Shown one piece after another: positions 9,410 through 17,848 of a stretch of 64,000 nt of DNA (the stretch's first letter is position 1; the number at the start of each line of letters is the position of its first letter). The notes under the pieces were generated by a model that was not told where the DNA came from, did not search any database, and saw only the letters and a program-made list of their open reading frames with translations. Position numbers and translations under genes: made by a program. Location of the stretch: contig NZ_SLYD01000001.1 of NCBI RefSeq assembly GCF_004340945.1, forward strand, positions 496,001-560,000. Direction: 5' to 3'. The DNA is from Sphingomonas sp. PP-F2F-A104-K0414 (GTDB lineage: Bacteria; Pseudomonadota; Alphaproteobacteria; Sphingomonadales; Sphingomonadaceae).

Positions 9410-10326
9410 CCTGGACCCTCGTCATCCACGGCGGCGCCGGCAAACTCGACAGCGAAATGGTCTCGCCGGAGCAGGATGCGGGCGCGAGAGCCGGCCTGTC
9501 GCGCGCGCTCGACACGGGCTCGAAGGTGCTGGCGGACGGCGGCAGCGCGCTGGATGCGGTCGAAGCGGCGGTGCGTGTGCTGGAGGACGACCCGCACTTC
9601 AATTCGGGGCGCGGCGCGGTCTTCACGCATGACGGCACGCTGGAACTCGACGCCGCGATCATGGACGGCCGCACGCGGGCGGCCGGCGCGGTCGCCGCAG
9701 CGACCGCCACGCGCAACCCCGTCGGCCTGGCCCGCGCGATCCTCGACGACGGGCGGCACGTCTTCCTGGCCGGCAAAGGCGCGGATGCGTTCTCGCTCGA
9801 ACGCGATCTTCCCCAAGCCGATGCCGCGTGGTTCGCCACCGACGAACGCCGCCGACAATTCGCCGAGTTCCAGGCCGATGGCGGCGGGTTCGACGTCGAC
9901 ATGAAATATGGCACCGTCGGCGCGGTCGCCTGCGACACGCACGGCCACGTCGCCGCCGCCACCTCGACCGGCGGCGTCACCGGCAAGCGCTGGGGCCGGA
10001 TCGGCGATACGCCCGTGATCGGCGCGGGCACCTTCGCTGACGACCGCGCCTGTGCCGTGTCGTGCACCGGCTCGGGCGAGTTCTTCCTCCGCATCGGCGT
10101 CGGCCACGAAATCGCCGCGCGCGTCCGGCTGTCGGGCGAATCGTTGCAAGTCGCTGCCGACGCCGTCCTTGCCGAAGTGAAGGCACTAGGCGGCACCGGC
10201 GGCGTCATCGTCGCGGGACCGGACGGCGACATGGCATGGGGTTTCAACACCGTTGGCATGTACCGTGGACGCGCGTCATCCGAGGGTAGCCGGACCGTCG
10301 CGATCTACGCTAACGAGCCGGCATGA
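9406..10326 (+). CDS. Isoaspartyl peptidase / L-asparaginase (Ntn hydrolase)
   Basis: The 306-residue plant-type asparaginase starts with WTLVIHGGAG and carries HFNSGRGAVFT. The autoprocessing site lies in MKYGTVGAVA, making T170 the predicted nucleophile after cleavage. C-terminal features include STGGVTGKRWGRIGDTPVIGAGTFAD, GSGEFFLRI and TVGMYRG. The enzyme hydrolyses L-Asn and isoaspartyl dipeptides. The ATG at 9406 overlaps the acyltransferase stop (ATGA); a longer frame upstream is only the shadow of the acyltransferase. It is likewise ATGA-coupled to the S1/P1 nuclease. Confidence 0.93.
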   Translation: MTWTLVIHGGAGKLDSEMVSPEQDAGARAGLSRALDTGSKVLADGGSALDAVEAAVRVLEDDPHFNSGRGAVFTHDGTLELDAAIMDGRTRAAGAVAAATATRNPVGLARAILDDGRHVFLAGKGADAFSLERDLPQADAAWFATDERRRQFAEFQADGGGFDVDMKYGTVGAVACDTHGHVAAATSTGGVTGKRWGRIGDTPVIGAGTFADDRACAVSCTGSGEFFLRIGVGHEIAARVRLSGESLQVAADAVLAEVKALGGTGGVIVAGPDGDMAWGFNTVGMYRGRASSEGSRTVAIYANEPA

Positions 10327-11174
10327 AGCGCTATCTCCTCGCCGCGATTGCCTCGCTCGGCCTCGCCTCCCCCGCCACCGCGTTCTGGGAGTACGGCCAC
10401 CAGACCGTCGCACAGATCGCCTATGCCAACGTCACGCCCAAGACCAAGGCCGCGATCCGCAAACTGCTCGCGAAACAGGCGCTGCTCGACACGCCGGAAT
10501 GTCCCGCCAGCACGATCGAGCAGGCGAGCGTCTGGGCGGATTGCATCAAGCCGCTCAAGACCGCCGACGGCAAGTCGCGTTTCGGGTTCGCGTACAGCTG
10601 GCATTACCAGAACGTCGATATCTGCGCGCCGTTCGACCTGACGCCCGCGTGCAAGGAAGGCGACTGCGTCTCGTACCAGATCGACCGCGACGTGAAGATG
10701 CTCCGCGACAAGTCGACGCTGCCCCGCGATCGCGTCGTCGCGCTCGCGTTCCTGATCCACTTCGTCGGCGATCTCCACCAGCCGCTCCACGCTGGCGACC
10801 GCCATGACAAGGGTGGCAACGACGTGAAGGCGGATTACGGGATCTACGGCCCAGCGCGGTTCAACCTGCACTCGATCTGGGACGGCCCGCTGGCGGAGCG
10901 CGCGATCTCGACGCCGCCGTCGCTGGTAAGGCGGTATCCTGCGGCCGAGCGGGCTAAGATCGGGGCGGGGACGGTCGTCGACTGGAGCCGGGAGTCGTGG
11001 GAAGCCTCGCATGAGGCGTATGCGGCGGCGCTTGGCGGGGACGCGTGCGGTACGGTTCCGGCGCGGGTGAAAATGGACGATGCCACGATCGCCAAGATGG
11101 TGCCGGTGTCGCGAGAAGAGATCCGCCGCGGGGGTATCCGCCTGGCGAAACTGCTCGACAAGGCGCTGGGCTAA
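10323..11174 (+). CDS. S1/P1 nuclease, secreted
   Basis: The 283-residue protein has a signal peptide (RYLLAAIASLGLASPATA), after which the mature protein begins FWEYGHQTVAQIA. Mature Trp (FW) supplies the first zinc ligand in this family. Other zinc-site motifs visible are the His-containing YSWHYQNVD, LIHFVGDLHQPLHAGDRHDKGGND, and FNLHSIWDGPL. S1/P1 enzymes degrade single-stranded DNA and RNA and remove 3' phosphates. A periplasmic nutrient-scavenging role is inferred. The start overlaps the preceding stop by 4 nt. Confidence 0.93.
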   Translation: MKRYLLAAIASLGLASPATAFWEYGHQTVAQIAYANVTPKTKAAIRKLLAKQALLDTPECPASTIEQASVWADCIKPLKTADGKSRFGFAYSWHYQNVDICAPFDLTPACKEGDCVSYQIDRDVKMLRDKSTLPRDRVVALAFLIHFVGDLHQPLHAGDRHDKGGNDVKADYGIYGPARFNLHSIWDGPLAERAISTPPSLVRRYPAAERAKIGAGTVVDWSRESWEASHEAYAAALGGDACGTVPARVKMDDATIAKMVPVSREEIRRGGIRLAKLLDKALG

Positions 11175-11330
11175 AACCCCTCTTCCCGCCGGGGAGAGGG
11201 AGGGGCCCGCGGGCTCTTGCACGTGGGAGGGTGAGGGGCTTGAGGCTCGGGCCGTCCATCCCAACAGCCCCTCACCCTCCCGTCGCCAAGTGGCTCCTCC
11301 TTCCCTCTCCCCGCAGGGGAGAGGGGCTGC
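11171..11330. repeat. Long palindromic repeat, family F-like
   Basis: CCCCTCTTCCCGCCGGGGAGAGGGAGGGGC pairs with the distal CTTCCCTCTCCCCGCAGGGGAGAGGGG, with a nested GGGAGGGTGAGGGGCTTG/CAGCCCCTCACCCTCCCG arm. It fills the gap between the convergent S1/P1 nuclease and pal genes and could serve as a shared terminator. Confidence 0.7.
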
Positions 11331-11341
11331 CGCAACAAATG

Positions 11342-11869
11342 CTAGTTCAGCACCACCGTGACCGCGCGACGGTTCGCCGCCCAGCTCTGGTCGTCCGAAC
11401 CCATCGCCACCGGGCGCTCCTTGCCATAGCTGATCGTCGTCATCCGCGAAGACGACACGCCCTTCGCGGCCAGATAGTTCTTGGTCGCGTTCGCACGGCG
11501 ATCGCCTAGCGCGAGGTTGTATTCACGCGTGCCACGCTCGTCGGCATGGCCTTCGATCGTGATCCGCTGGTTCGGGAACTTGGCCAGCCACTGCGCCTGG
11601 CTGTCGAGGATCGCGCGGGCGGTCGGATCGATGTCGTACATGTCGAGCCCGAAATTCACCGTGTTCGAGCTGACCGAGCGCTGGAAGTCGGCATCCGACC
11701 CCGGCACGATCGCCCCGCCGACATTGCCGTTGTTCATCCCCGCATTCGGATCGACCGCAGCGTTGTTGTCGACCGGTGCGGGCGGCAGCACCGCGGGACG
11801 CTTCTTCGCGCAACCCGAAACGGCGATCAGCGCGGTGCACGCAAGCAAGATGTTGGAAAGCTTCGACAT
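11342..11869 (-). CDS. pal: Peptidoglycan-associated lipoprotein Pal
   Basis: The 175-residue outer-membrane lipoprotein has a lipobox ending AVSGC around residue 20, a Pro/Asn-rich linker, and an OmpA-like peptidoglycan-binding domain with ITIEGHADERGTREYNLALGDRRA. It anchors the outer membrane to peptidoglycan and binds TolB. The start at 11869 gives a clean lipoprotein signal and follows a GGGAG ribosome site; an upstream in-frame ATG would place 15 residues before it. It is the last gene of the ybgC-tolQRAB-pal order, 52 nt after tolB. Confidence 0.96.
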   Translation of the reverse strand: MSKLSNILLACTALIAVSGCAKKRPAVLPPAPVDNNAAVDPNAGMNNGNVGGAIVPGSDADFQRSVSSNTVNFGLDMYDIDPTARAILDSQAQWLAKFPNQRITIEGHADERGTREYNLALGDRRANATKNYLAAKGVSSSRMTTISYGKERPVAMGSDDQSWAANRRAVTVVLN

Positions 11870-11921
11870 AGATAGTCTCCCGTAGAAAATCACGTTTCCC
11901 GTTAGTGCCCCCATAGCAGGT

Positions 11922-13325
11922 TCAGGGCCGCAGGGGGCCCCATGCCGGATCGGAGCCGTCGAGCGGCGTCGGGATTTTCCGCTCGTTGACGCCGGTCAGG
12001 TCGACCGACCAGAGGTCCGCCTTGCCGCCGCTGCCGCGTCCCGAGCGATAGAAGTTGATCACGCGACCGTTCGGCGACCAGCTCGGTCCCTCGTCCTGCC
12101 AGTCGTTGGTCAGCAGCTTCTCGCCGCCGCCGCTCGGGCTCATGATGCCGATCCGGAAGCCGCCACCGAGCTTGGTGAACGCGATCAGGTCGCCGCGCGG
12201 GCTCCACACCGGCGTGGCGTAGCGCCCTCCACCGAAGCTGATCCGCTGCTGGTTCGAACCGTCCGCGTTCATCACGTAGATCTGCTGGCCACCCGAACGG
12301 TCGCTCTCGAACACGATCTTCGAGCCGTCGGGCGAATAGCTGCCCCCGGTGTCGATGCCGGGCGAGTTGGTCAGGCGCTGCGGCGTGCCTCCCTGCGACG
12401 ACACGCGGTACACGTCGGTGTTACCGCCCTGCGCCATCGAGAACAGGATGTTGCGCCCATCCGGCGAGAAGCGCGGCGCAAACGTCAGGTTCGCGTTCGC
12501 GACCACCAGCCGCTGTTTGCCCGAACCGATGTCATAGACATAGATCGCCGGGCGATTGTTGAGATAGCTCATATAGACGATCGACTGCTGGTTCGGCGCG
12601 AACCGTGGCGTCAGGACGATCGACTGGCCGTTCGTCAGGAAGCGGTGATTGGCGCCGTCCTGATCCATGATTGCGAGCCGCTTGATGCGGTGGCCCTTGG
12701 GGCCGGTCTCGGACACGTAGACGACGCGGCTGTCGAAATACGCGCCCTCGCCGGTCAGCCGGGTGTAGACCATGTCAGCGCACTTATGCCCTGCGCGACG
12801 CCAGTCCGAGGGCGGTACGACGAATCCGGTGCGGGTCAGTTCGGCCTTCGACGATACGTCGTAGAGGTAGCAGCCGACGGTCAGGTTGCCGTCGCCGTTC
12901 GCTCGGATGAAGCCCTGAACCAGCGCTTGCGCGCCGGTGCTGCCCCAGTAATCGAACCCGGGTGCTGTGACTTCGGGGAAGGTGATCGGGCGGAGTTGGC
13001 CGGGCGACAGCGGCGTGAACAGACCGGAATTGCGGAGATCGTTGGTGACGATGTCGGCGAGCTGGCGACCGAGCACGTCGGTCGAGCCTGCGGGCGTCGA
13101 CACCACCGCAGCGGTCGGCATCACGGGAATCGCGATCTGCATCGGTGCGGAAATGCCGCCGGTGACGTCGACCACGAGTCCGCCGGACTGATCGCCTGCC
13201 GGGGCTGGGGCGGCTGGATCGGCGGGGGTTTGTTGTGGTGCCGGGGCGGGTGCGTCCTGTGCGCTGGCTGCACTGCCGGAGACGAACGCTAGCAGCCCAA
13301 CCGAAGCCAGAACCGATCGAGCCAT
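11922..13325 (-). CDS. tolB: Tol-Pal system beta-propeller protein TolB
   Basis: Read from 13325 the product has 467 residues: a signal peptide (ARSVLASVGLLAFVSGSAASAQ), a Pro/Ala-rich linker, the TolB N-terminal domain and a C-terminal propeller with repeated PD40 motifs such as APRFSPDGRNILF and GSYSPDGSKIVFESDRSG. TolB is a periplasmic partner of Pal and TolA. The frame stays open up to an ATG at 13502 that lies 11 nt after tolA and has a GAGGA ribosome site; that start would add 59 residues, most encoded by an inserted repeat. Which start is used is unclear. Confidence 0.93.
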   Translation of the reverse strand: MARSVLASVGLLAFVSGSAASAQDAPAPAPQQTPADPAAPAPAGDQSGGLVVDVTGGISAPMQIAIPVMPTAAVVSTPAGSTDVLGRQLADIVTNDLRNSGLFTPLSPGQLRPITFPEVTAPGFDYWGSTGAQALVQGFIRANGDGNLTVGCYLYDVSSKAELTRTGFVVPPSDWRRAGHKCADMVYTRLTGEGAYFDSRVVYVSETGPKGHRIKRLAIMDQDGANHRFLTNGQSIVLTPRFAPNQQSIVYMSYLNNRPAIYVYDIGSGKQRLVVANANLTFAPRFSPDGRNILFSMAQGGNTDVYRVSSQGGTPQRLTNSPGIDTGGSYSPDGSKIVFESDRSGGQQIYVMNADGSNQQRISFGGGRYATPVWSPRGDLIAFTKLGGGFRIGIMSPSGGGEKLLTNDWQDEGPSWSPNGRVINFYRSGRGSGGKADLWSVDLTGVNERKIPTPLDGSDPAWGPLRP

Positions 13326-13340
13326 ACGCCCACCCAACAC

Positions 13341-13441
13341 CACCCCGGCGAAGGCCGGGGCCCGGTTGGGGGACGTTGCTGACTGAGGTCCGCGCATCGT
13401 TACATCGACCTTTCCAACTGGGCCCCGGCCTCCGCCGGGGA
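13341..13441. repeat. Palindromic repeat, family B, at the 5' end of tolB
   Basis: CACCCCGGCGAAGGCCGGGGCC pairs with GGGCCCCGGCCTCCGCCGGGG across a ~58-nt interior. It sits between two similar tolB start segments (ATGs at 13502 and 13325). Other family B copies are at 17561, 21125, 37916, 41647 and 58969. Confidence 0.92.
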
Positions 13442-13513
13442 GGCGTTCAGCTTGAGTGACGGCTAGCGTTGAAGGGAAAAACCCCAGGATCGATCGAGTC
13501 ATAACGGACATCC

Positions 13514-14551
13514 TCAGCCGGGAAGTTTGTAGCGCAGGCTGAAATTGCTCCAGCCGTTCTGCACGTCATACAGGTCGTCGGGCAAACCGCGTAATGGCGA
13601 ACACCCGACGAAGGTCGCGATCGCCAGATCGTCGACGCGGTCGACATAGCGCCGGTTGTCGTCGTCGACCCCGGCATGACCGCTGATCGTCGGCCGCGAC
13701 TTCAGCGTGCCGTCGCGGTTGAGCTTCAGGTTGATCGTCACGCGGATCCGCTCCGCGCCCGGTCCCGGCGTGACCTGGCGGTTGGCGCAGGGCTGCACCT
13801 GCCGCAGGATCGCCGAACCGATGTTCGCCGCCGCCTGTGCGCCGAGCTTGGCGGCCTTGGGTGCCTCCGACTTGCTCGGCGACGGATCGGCCGACAGCCC
13901 CTTCAGGAAATTGTCGCCGAGCCGCGACCCGCGTGGCCGCGAGGTCTTGGCCTCCGCGGTCGAGCCGCTGCCCTTGGTCGAGGACGGTTTCGTGGGCTTG
14001 GCCGACGACGCGGAAGACGACGTCTTCGCGGGCGCGGCGCTCGGTTTCGCCGCAGCCTTGGTCGGCGCGGACTTCGCGGGCGCGGCCTTGGCGGGTGGCG
14101 CCTTCTCGGCTTTGGGCTGTGGCTTCACGACGGGCTTCGGAACCGGCGCAGGCTTTGCGACGGGTTTCGGCGGCGCGGGCTTGGGTTTGGGTTGAGGCTT
14201 CGGCTCGGGTGCCGGTTGCGGTTTCGGCGCAGGTTTCGGTGGTGCGGGCTTGGGCTGCGGCGCGGGCGGCACGGGATCGGGCTTCGGCTCGGGCTCGGCC
14301 TCTTCCGGAGCAGGCGGCGCGGCATCCTCGGGCGCACCCTCGTCCGGCGCGACCGACTCGGCCGGCGTCTCCACCGATTGCGGCGCAGTTGCTTCCAGCG
14401 CGACGTCGGGCACCAGGCTCACGTCGATCGGCTGCTGCTCGATCTTCTTCGGCAGTTCGGGCGCACCGAGAAAGCCAAGCGACAGCGCGCCGAACAGCAG
14501 GACGTGCCCGACGACCGCGACGCCAAGGCCGATCTTCTCCGAGCGATCCAT
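13514..14551 (-). CDS. tolA: Tol-Pal system protein TolA (TonB-like)
   Basis: The 345-residue protein has one N-terminal membrane anchor (IGLGVAVVGHVLLFGALSLGFL), a long Pro/Lys/Ala/Glu-rich middle region (about residues 55-215) that would span the periplasm, and a C-terminal TonB-like domain (IRVTINLKLNRDGTLKSRPTIS). It links the TolQR motor to TolB and Pal. The low-complexity PKPAPKPQP tracts create long open frames on the other strand that are not genes. It lies between tolR and tolB in the operon. Confidence 0.93.
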   Translation of the reverse strand: MDRSEKIGLGVAVVGHVLLFGALSLGFLGAPELPKKIEQQPIDVSLVPDVALEATAPQSVETPAESVAPDEGAPEDAAPPAPEEAEPEPKPDPVPPAPQPKPAPPKPAPKPQPAPEPKPQPKPKPAPPKPVAKPAPVPKPVVKPQPKAEKAPPAKAAPAKSAPTKAAAKPSAAPAKTSSSASSAKPTKPSSTKGSGSTAEAKTSRPRGSRLGDNFLKGLSADPSPSKSEAPKAAKLGAQAAANIGSAILRQVQPCANRQVTPGPGAERIRVTINLKLNRDGTLKSRPTISGHAGVDDDNRRYVDRVDDLAIATFVGCSPLRGLPDDLYDVQNGWSNFSLRYKLPG

Positions 14552-14564
14552 CAGGCCAGCGCCA

Positions 14565-15002
14565 TCAGTTCTGATTACCCTCGACGGTCACCAGCGCGAC
14601 GCGGTTCAGCCCGGCGCGGTTGAGTTCGCCCATCACGCGCATCACGCGGCCGTAATCGAGCTTCCGGTCCGCACGCAGCAGCACCTGCGGCTCGTCACCG
14701 ACCGCACGACTGGCGGCGATCGCGGCAAGCCGAACCGGCAGCGCGCCGTCGGTCACCTGATCCTTGTCGATGAACAGCGCGCCGGTGCCGTCCATCGAGA
14801 TCTCGACGGGCTTCTGCTCCTGGTCTAGCGCTTTCGCACGCGCGTCGGGCAGGTTCACCGGCACGCCCGCGGTCATCAACGGCGCGGTCACCATGAAGAT
14901 GATCAGCAGCACCAGCATCACGTCGACCAGCGGCGTGACGTTGATATCCGCCATCGGCGCCCGCCGCCCACGCCCCCGCGACGAAGGAAGGTTCATCGCC
15001 AC
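14565..15002 (-). CDS. tolR: Tol-Pal proton channel protein TolR (ExbD family)
   Basis: The 145-residue protein has one membrane helix with the key channel aspartate in PLVDVMLVLLIIFMVTAPLM, the family signature, followed by a periplasmic domain with PQVLLRADRKLDYGRVMRVMGELNRAG. TolR works with TolQ to harness the proton gradient and pull TolA. It starts 1 nt after the tolQ stop region and is followed 13 nt later by tolA, all in one operon. Confidence 0.96.
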   Translation of the reverse strand: MAMNLPSSRGRGRRAPMADINVTPLVDVMLVLLIIFMVTAPLMTAGVPVNLPDARAKALDQEQKPVEISMDGTGALFIDKDQVTDGALPVRLAAIAASRAVGDEPQVLLRADRKLDYGRVMRVMGELNRAGLNRVALVTVEGNQN

Positions 15003-15003
15003 C

Positions 15004-15696
15004 TTAGCGAGACCCGTCCAGTTGGCGCGACAACGTCGTGTGGAAGCCGTCAGCGAAGCGGTTGAGGCTCGCCTCGATCCGGTTGATGCCGTGGCTGAAC
15101 CGGTTGTACGCGATCACCGCGGGAATGGCCGCGAACAGGCCGATCGCGGTTGCGAACAGTGCCTCCGCGATCCCCGGCGCGACCACCGCCAGCGACGTGT
15201 TCTGCGCGGCCGCGATGCTGGTGAAGCTCCGCATGATCCCCCACACCGTCCCGAACAGCCCGACGAACGGCGCGACCGAGCCGACCGTCGCCAGCACGTT
15301 AAGCCGATCCGACAGCTTGTCGATCTCGCCTGCGACCGCTGCGCCCATCGTCGTCGCGAGGCGCTCGCGCGTGCCGCTCTTGTCGATCGTGCCGCCCGCG
15401 GTCGAGCGCCGCCACTCGGTCACCCCGGCGGCGAACACGCGCGCCGACGGCAGGTCGTTCTCGCCCTCCGCCTTGTAGAAGACGTCGATATCCTCGGCCT
15501 TCCAGAAATCGCGCTCGAACCGCGTCATGCCCTTGCGCGTCTTGCCGATCCGCCGCCAGAACGCGACGATCAGCGCCCAGGTCCAGATGCTGGCGAGCAA
15601 CAGCCCGATCATCACGCCCTTCACCACCCAGTCGGCCTGGAGGAACAAGTGGATCGGCGACAGCGTCGCGCTATCCATAGTCAACACCGGATTCAT
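15004..15696 (-). CDS. tolQ: Tol-Pal motor protein TolQ (ExbB/MotA family)
   Basis: The 230-residue protein has three membrane helices (about residues 18-45, 130-155 and 170-200) and the ExbB motif stretch TVGSVAPFVGLFGTVWGIMRSF plus GIAEALFATAIGLFAAIPAVIAYN. It forms the motor pore with TolR. Its ATG overlaps the ybgC stop by 4 nt, so translation is probably coupled. Confidence 0.96.
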   Translation of the reverse strand: MNPVLTMDSATLSPIHLFLQADWVVKGVMIGLLLASIWTWALIVAFWRRIGKTRKGMTRFERDFWKAEDIDVFYKAEGENDLPSARVFAAGVTEWRRSTAGGTIDKSGTRERLATTMGAAVAGEIDKLSDRLNVLATVGSVAPFVGLFGTVWGIMRSFTSIAAAQNTSLAVVAPGIAEALFATAIGLFAAIPAVIAYNRFSHGINRIEASLNRFADGFHTTLSRQLDGSR

Positions 15697-16151
15697 GCTT
15701 CCCCCTGCCAGACTAGGCGTTCGTAGATATCGATCCAGGCGCGCGGCTGGCGGCGTGGGCGGCCGTTGGGAGCGACCAATGCCGCCACCACGTCCGCCTC
15801 GGCCAAGACAAGCCCGTCGCGCATGACCCTTTGATGAATGGTGACCCCGGCCGAGCGGACACGGCGTATCCGCGAGACGACCAGCAAGGCGTCGTCGAGC
15901 TTCGCCGGCGCGGCGTAGCGGATGGCGACGCTGGCGATCGCGTAGGAGCCCTCGCCCGCCTCGAACGTCGCGCGCTGGTCGATCCCGCCGACCCGCAGCA
16001 TGTCCGACCGCGCGCGCTCCATGTAGCGCAGGTAATTGGCGTGATAGACCGCGCCCGACAGATCGGTGTCCTCGAAATAGACGCGCACCGGAAACCGGTG
16101 CTCGCGCCCTTCGAAGCGGCCTTCCGCCGGACGATCTGAAACCTCAGCCAT
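15693..16151 (-). CDS. ybgC: Tol-Pal associated acyl-CoA thioesterase YbgC
   Basis: The roughly 152-residue hotdog-fold thioesterase has the catalytic YFEDTDLSGAVYHANYLRYMERAR motif (Asp in EDTD) near residues 25-45. YbgC hydrolyses acyl-CoA or acyl-ACP thioesters and is classically the first gene of the tol operon, as here. The start is uncertain: ATG at 16151 gives MAEVSDRPAEGRF; an ATG at 16181 is also in frame. Both lack a strong ribosome site. It is divergent from the VOC gene. Confidence 0.9.
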   Translation of the reverse strand: MAEVSDRPAEGRFEGREHRFPVRVYFEDTDLSGAVYHANYLRYMERARSDMLRVGGIDQRATFEAGEGSYAIASVAIRYAAPAKLDDALLVVSRIRRVRSAGVTIHQRVMRDGLVLAEADVVAALVAPNGRPRRQPRAWIDIYERLVWQGEA

Positions 16152-16266
16152 TCCCGCGGCTGTTAACCCAGTCTTTGCCATGAAGCCAAGCTTTGCCTTC
16201 GCAGTTCGCGCTGGCCGGCACCGTGCGACGCGCCTAGCGTGCCGGCTGCAAACGCAGGAGACTCGC

Positions 16267-16671
16267 ATGGCCGATCGTCCCACCAGCGGAATCACGCCGT
16301 TCCTGATCATCCGCGAAAAGCGCGGGCGCGAGGCGCTGGCGTTCTACGAAGCCGCGTTTGCCGCCACCCTGGTCGAGACGAACGTCGCGGAGGACGGCGT
16401 CCGGCTGATGCAGGCGAGCCTGCGGATCAACGATGGCTGGCTGATGCTGTGCGACGAGTTTCCCGAATGGCGCGGGCACGCAGAGCTCGAACCCGCCGGT
16501 ATCACGCTGCACTTGCAGGTCGACGATACCGATACCTGGATGGACCGCGCGGTGGCAGCGGGCGCGATCGTGACGATGCCCGTCGCCGACCAGTTCTGGG
16601 GCGATCGCTACGGTCAGGTGCGCGATCCGTTCGGCCATAGCTGGTCGATCGGATCGCCCATCAAGACCTGA
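16267..16671 (+). CDS. VOC (glyoxalase/bleomycin-resistance fold) family protein
   Basis: The 134-residue protein has the PhnB-like VOC pattern: ITPFLIIREKRGREALAFYEAAF at the start, an ITLHLQVDDTDTWMDRAVAAGA middle and a DRYGQVRDPFGHSWSIGSP end. Members include dioxygenases, isomerases and binding proteins, so the reaction is not predictable. The ATG at 16267 has an AGGAG ribosome site 7 nt upstream. It converges on the lipoprotein gene with no intergenic base between the two stop codons. Confidence 0.85.
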   Translation: MADRPTSGITPFLIIREKRGREALAFYEAAFAATLVETNVAEDGVRLMQASLRINDGWLMLCDEFPEWRGHAELEPAGITLHLQVDDTDTWMDRAVAAGAIVTMPVADQFWGDRYGQVRDPFGHSWSIGSPIKT

Positions 16672-17439
16672 TTACTGGAAGACGCTCGGGTCCAGCTTCA
16701 AGCGGGGCTGCGCCGGCGGCACCGGCTGCGAGATCGGCTGGAGCCGCGCCTGCGTGATCGTCTGCACGGTCATGTTCGACGCATATTGGCGCGAGGCGAC
16801 CAGCTGCGGCTGGACCGGACGCACGGTGCGACCGCGCCACGCGTCGACCGCGCGGTAGAAATCGGTGAACGGGCGCTCGAGCACGGGCAGGTTCTGGGCG
16901 GCGAAGGCGGGCAATGCCTCGGCCGTCAGACCTGCGCTCTGCGCTAGGACGGCGCCCGCCGCGGCGCAGAATTCGTCGCGCGCTGGCGACTGCGAGAAGA
17001 AGTTGTACAGCCGCGTCATCGAATCGTCGTAGCGATCCTGCCAGTCGCCGCCGCCCGACTTGTATTCGCTGGCATAGGTCGCCTCGGCCTTGGCGAGCAT
17101 CAGCTTCTGCGCCGACAGCAGAGCGTTGTAGCCCGCGACGATCACCACTTCCTGCGGCCCGCGGCACGCCAGCGCGGCGACGTTGAGCGCGGCGCGGAGA
17201 TGCCAGACCTTGGCGGACGTCGTCAGGTTGCGATTGGGCGTCGGATATGTGCCGTCGGCGAGGGCGACCGGAATGACGATCGTAGGCGACGCGCCCTTCG
17301 GCATCACCGGGGCAGGCACCGGCACCATGATCACGGGCGGCGCAACGGCAGCCACAGTCCGTGGTTTCTGGGCGCAGCCGGCCAGCAGGACCAGCGCGGT
17401 AACGGACAGCAAAGCAAACCGACGACTCATCGCAACCAC
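16672..17439 (-). CDS. Putative lipoprotein of unknown function
   Basis: The 255-residue product has a lipoprotein signal peptide (FALLSVTALVLLAGC, lipobox Cys at about residue 22) followed by a Pro/Val-rich segment and a mixed alpha-helical region (VWHLRAALNVAALACRG, AGYNALLSAQKLMLAKAEATYASEYK). The C-terminal 50 residues are rich in Gln and Pro. I do not recognise a named domain. The start could also be the Met four codons in (17430). It is followed by convergent VOC, so it is probably monocistronic. Confidence 0.75.
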   Translation of the reverse strand: MVAMSRRFALLSVTALVLLAGCAQKPRTVAAVAPPVIMVPVPAPVMPKGASPTIVIPVALADGTYPTPNRNLTTSAKVWHLRAALNVAALACRGPQEVVIVAGYNALLSAQKLMLAKAEATYASEYKSGGGDWQDRYDDSMTRLYNFFSQSPARDEFCAAAGAVLAQSAGLTAEALPAFAAQNLPVLERPFTDFYRAVDAWRGRTVRPVQPQLVASRQYASNMTVQTITQARLQPISQPVPPAQPRLKLDPSVFQ

Positions 17440-17560
17440 CTCATGACGTCCCCCGACGGGACACTCTATGGCGGGGATTAGGTTAACGAGACGTAAGCCG
17501 TACGCGCTTTGCGGCGAGTGGAGAGGGGACGGGGTTGGGGGTGGTGGCGCTCGACTAATC

Positions 17561-17663
17561 CACCCCGGCGGAGGCCGGGGCCCAATTGGAAAGGTAGCAG
17601 TAACGGAACGCCACGTGGATCAGCAACGTCCCCTAATTGGGCCCCGGCCTTCGCCGGGGTGGT
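17561..17663. repeat. Palindromic repeat, family B
   Basis: CACCCCGGCGGAGGCCGGGGCC pairs with GGGCCCCGGCCTTCGCCGGGGTGG. The interior shares GTAACGGAACGC and CAACGTCCCC with other family B copies. It occupies part of the 408-bp gene-free stretch 17440-17848. Confidence 0.92.
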
Positions 17664-17717
17664 GCTGACGAATGTCTAGGAGCGAGGCATGACCAAGCGT
17701 ATTACACGCGTGCTCTG

Positions 17718-17839
17718 CAATCCTCCCCTGCAAGGGGAGGGGCTGGCGCTTGCCAGACGGAGGGGTGATGCCCTCTCGATAACGGATCACCCCTCCGTCA
17801 GCCCAAGCGGGCTGCCACCTCCCCCGCCGGGGGAGGATC
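17718..17839. repeat. Palindromic repeat, family F (long form)
   Basis: AATCCTCCCCTGCAAGGGGAGG pairs with CCACCTCCCCCGCCGGGGGAGG at the far end; inner arms GACGGAGGGGTGAT and ATCACCCCTCCGTC also pair. It lies directly downstream of the flavin oxidoreductase gene, 54 bp from the family B copy. Confidence 0.85.
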
Positions 17840-17848
17840 AGAAGTGTG

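Noticed and set aside
13676-14623. Arg/Gly-rich and Ala/Gly-rich frames antisense to tolA
   Set aside because: They arise from the Pro/Lys/Ala low-complexity region of tolA read backwards.
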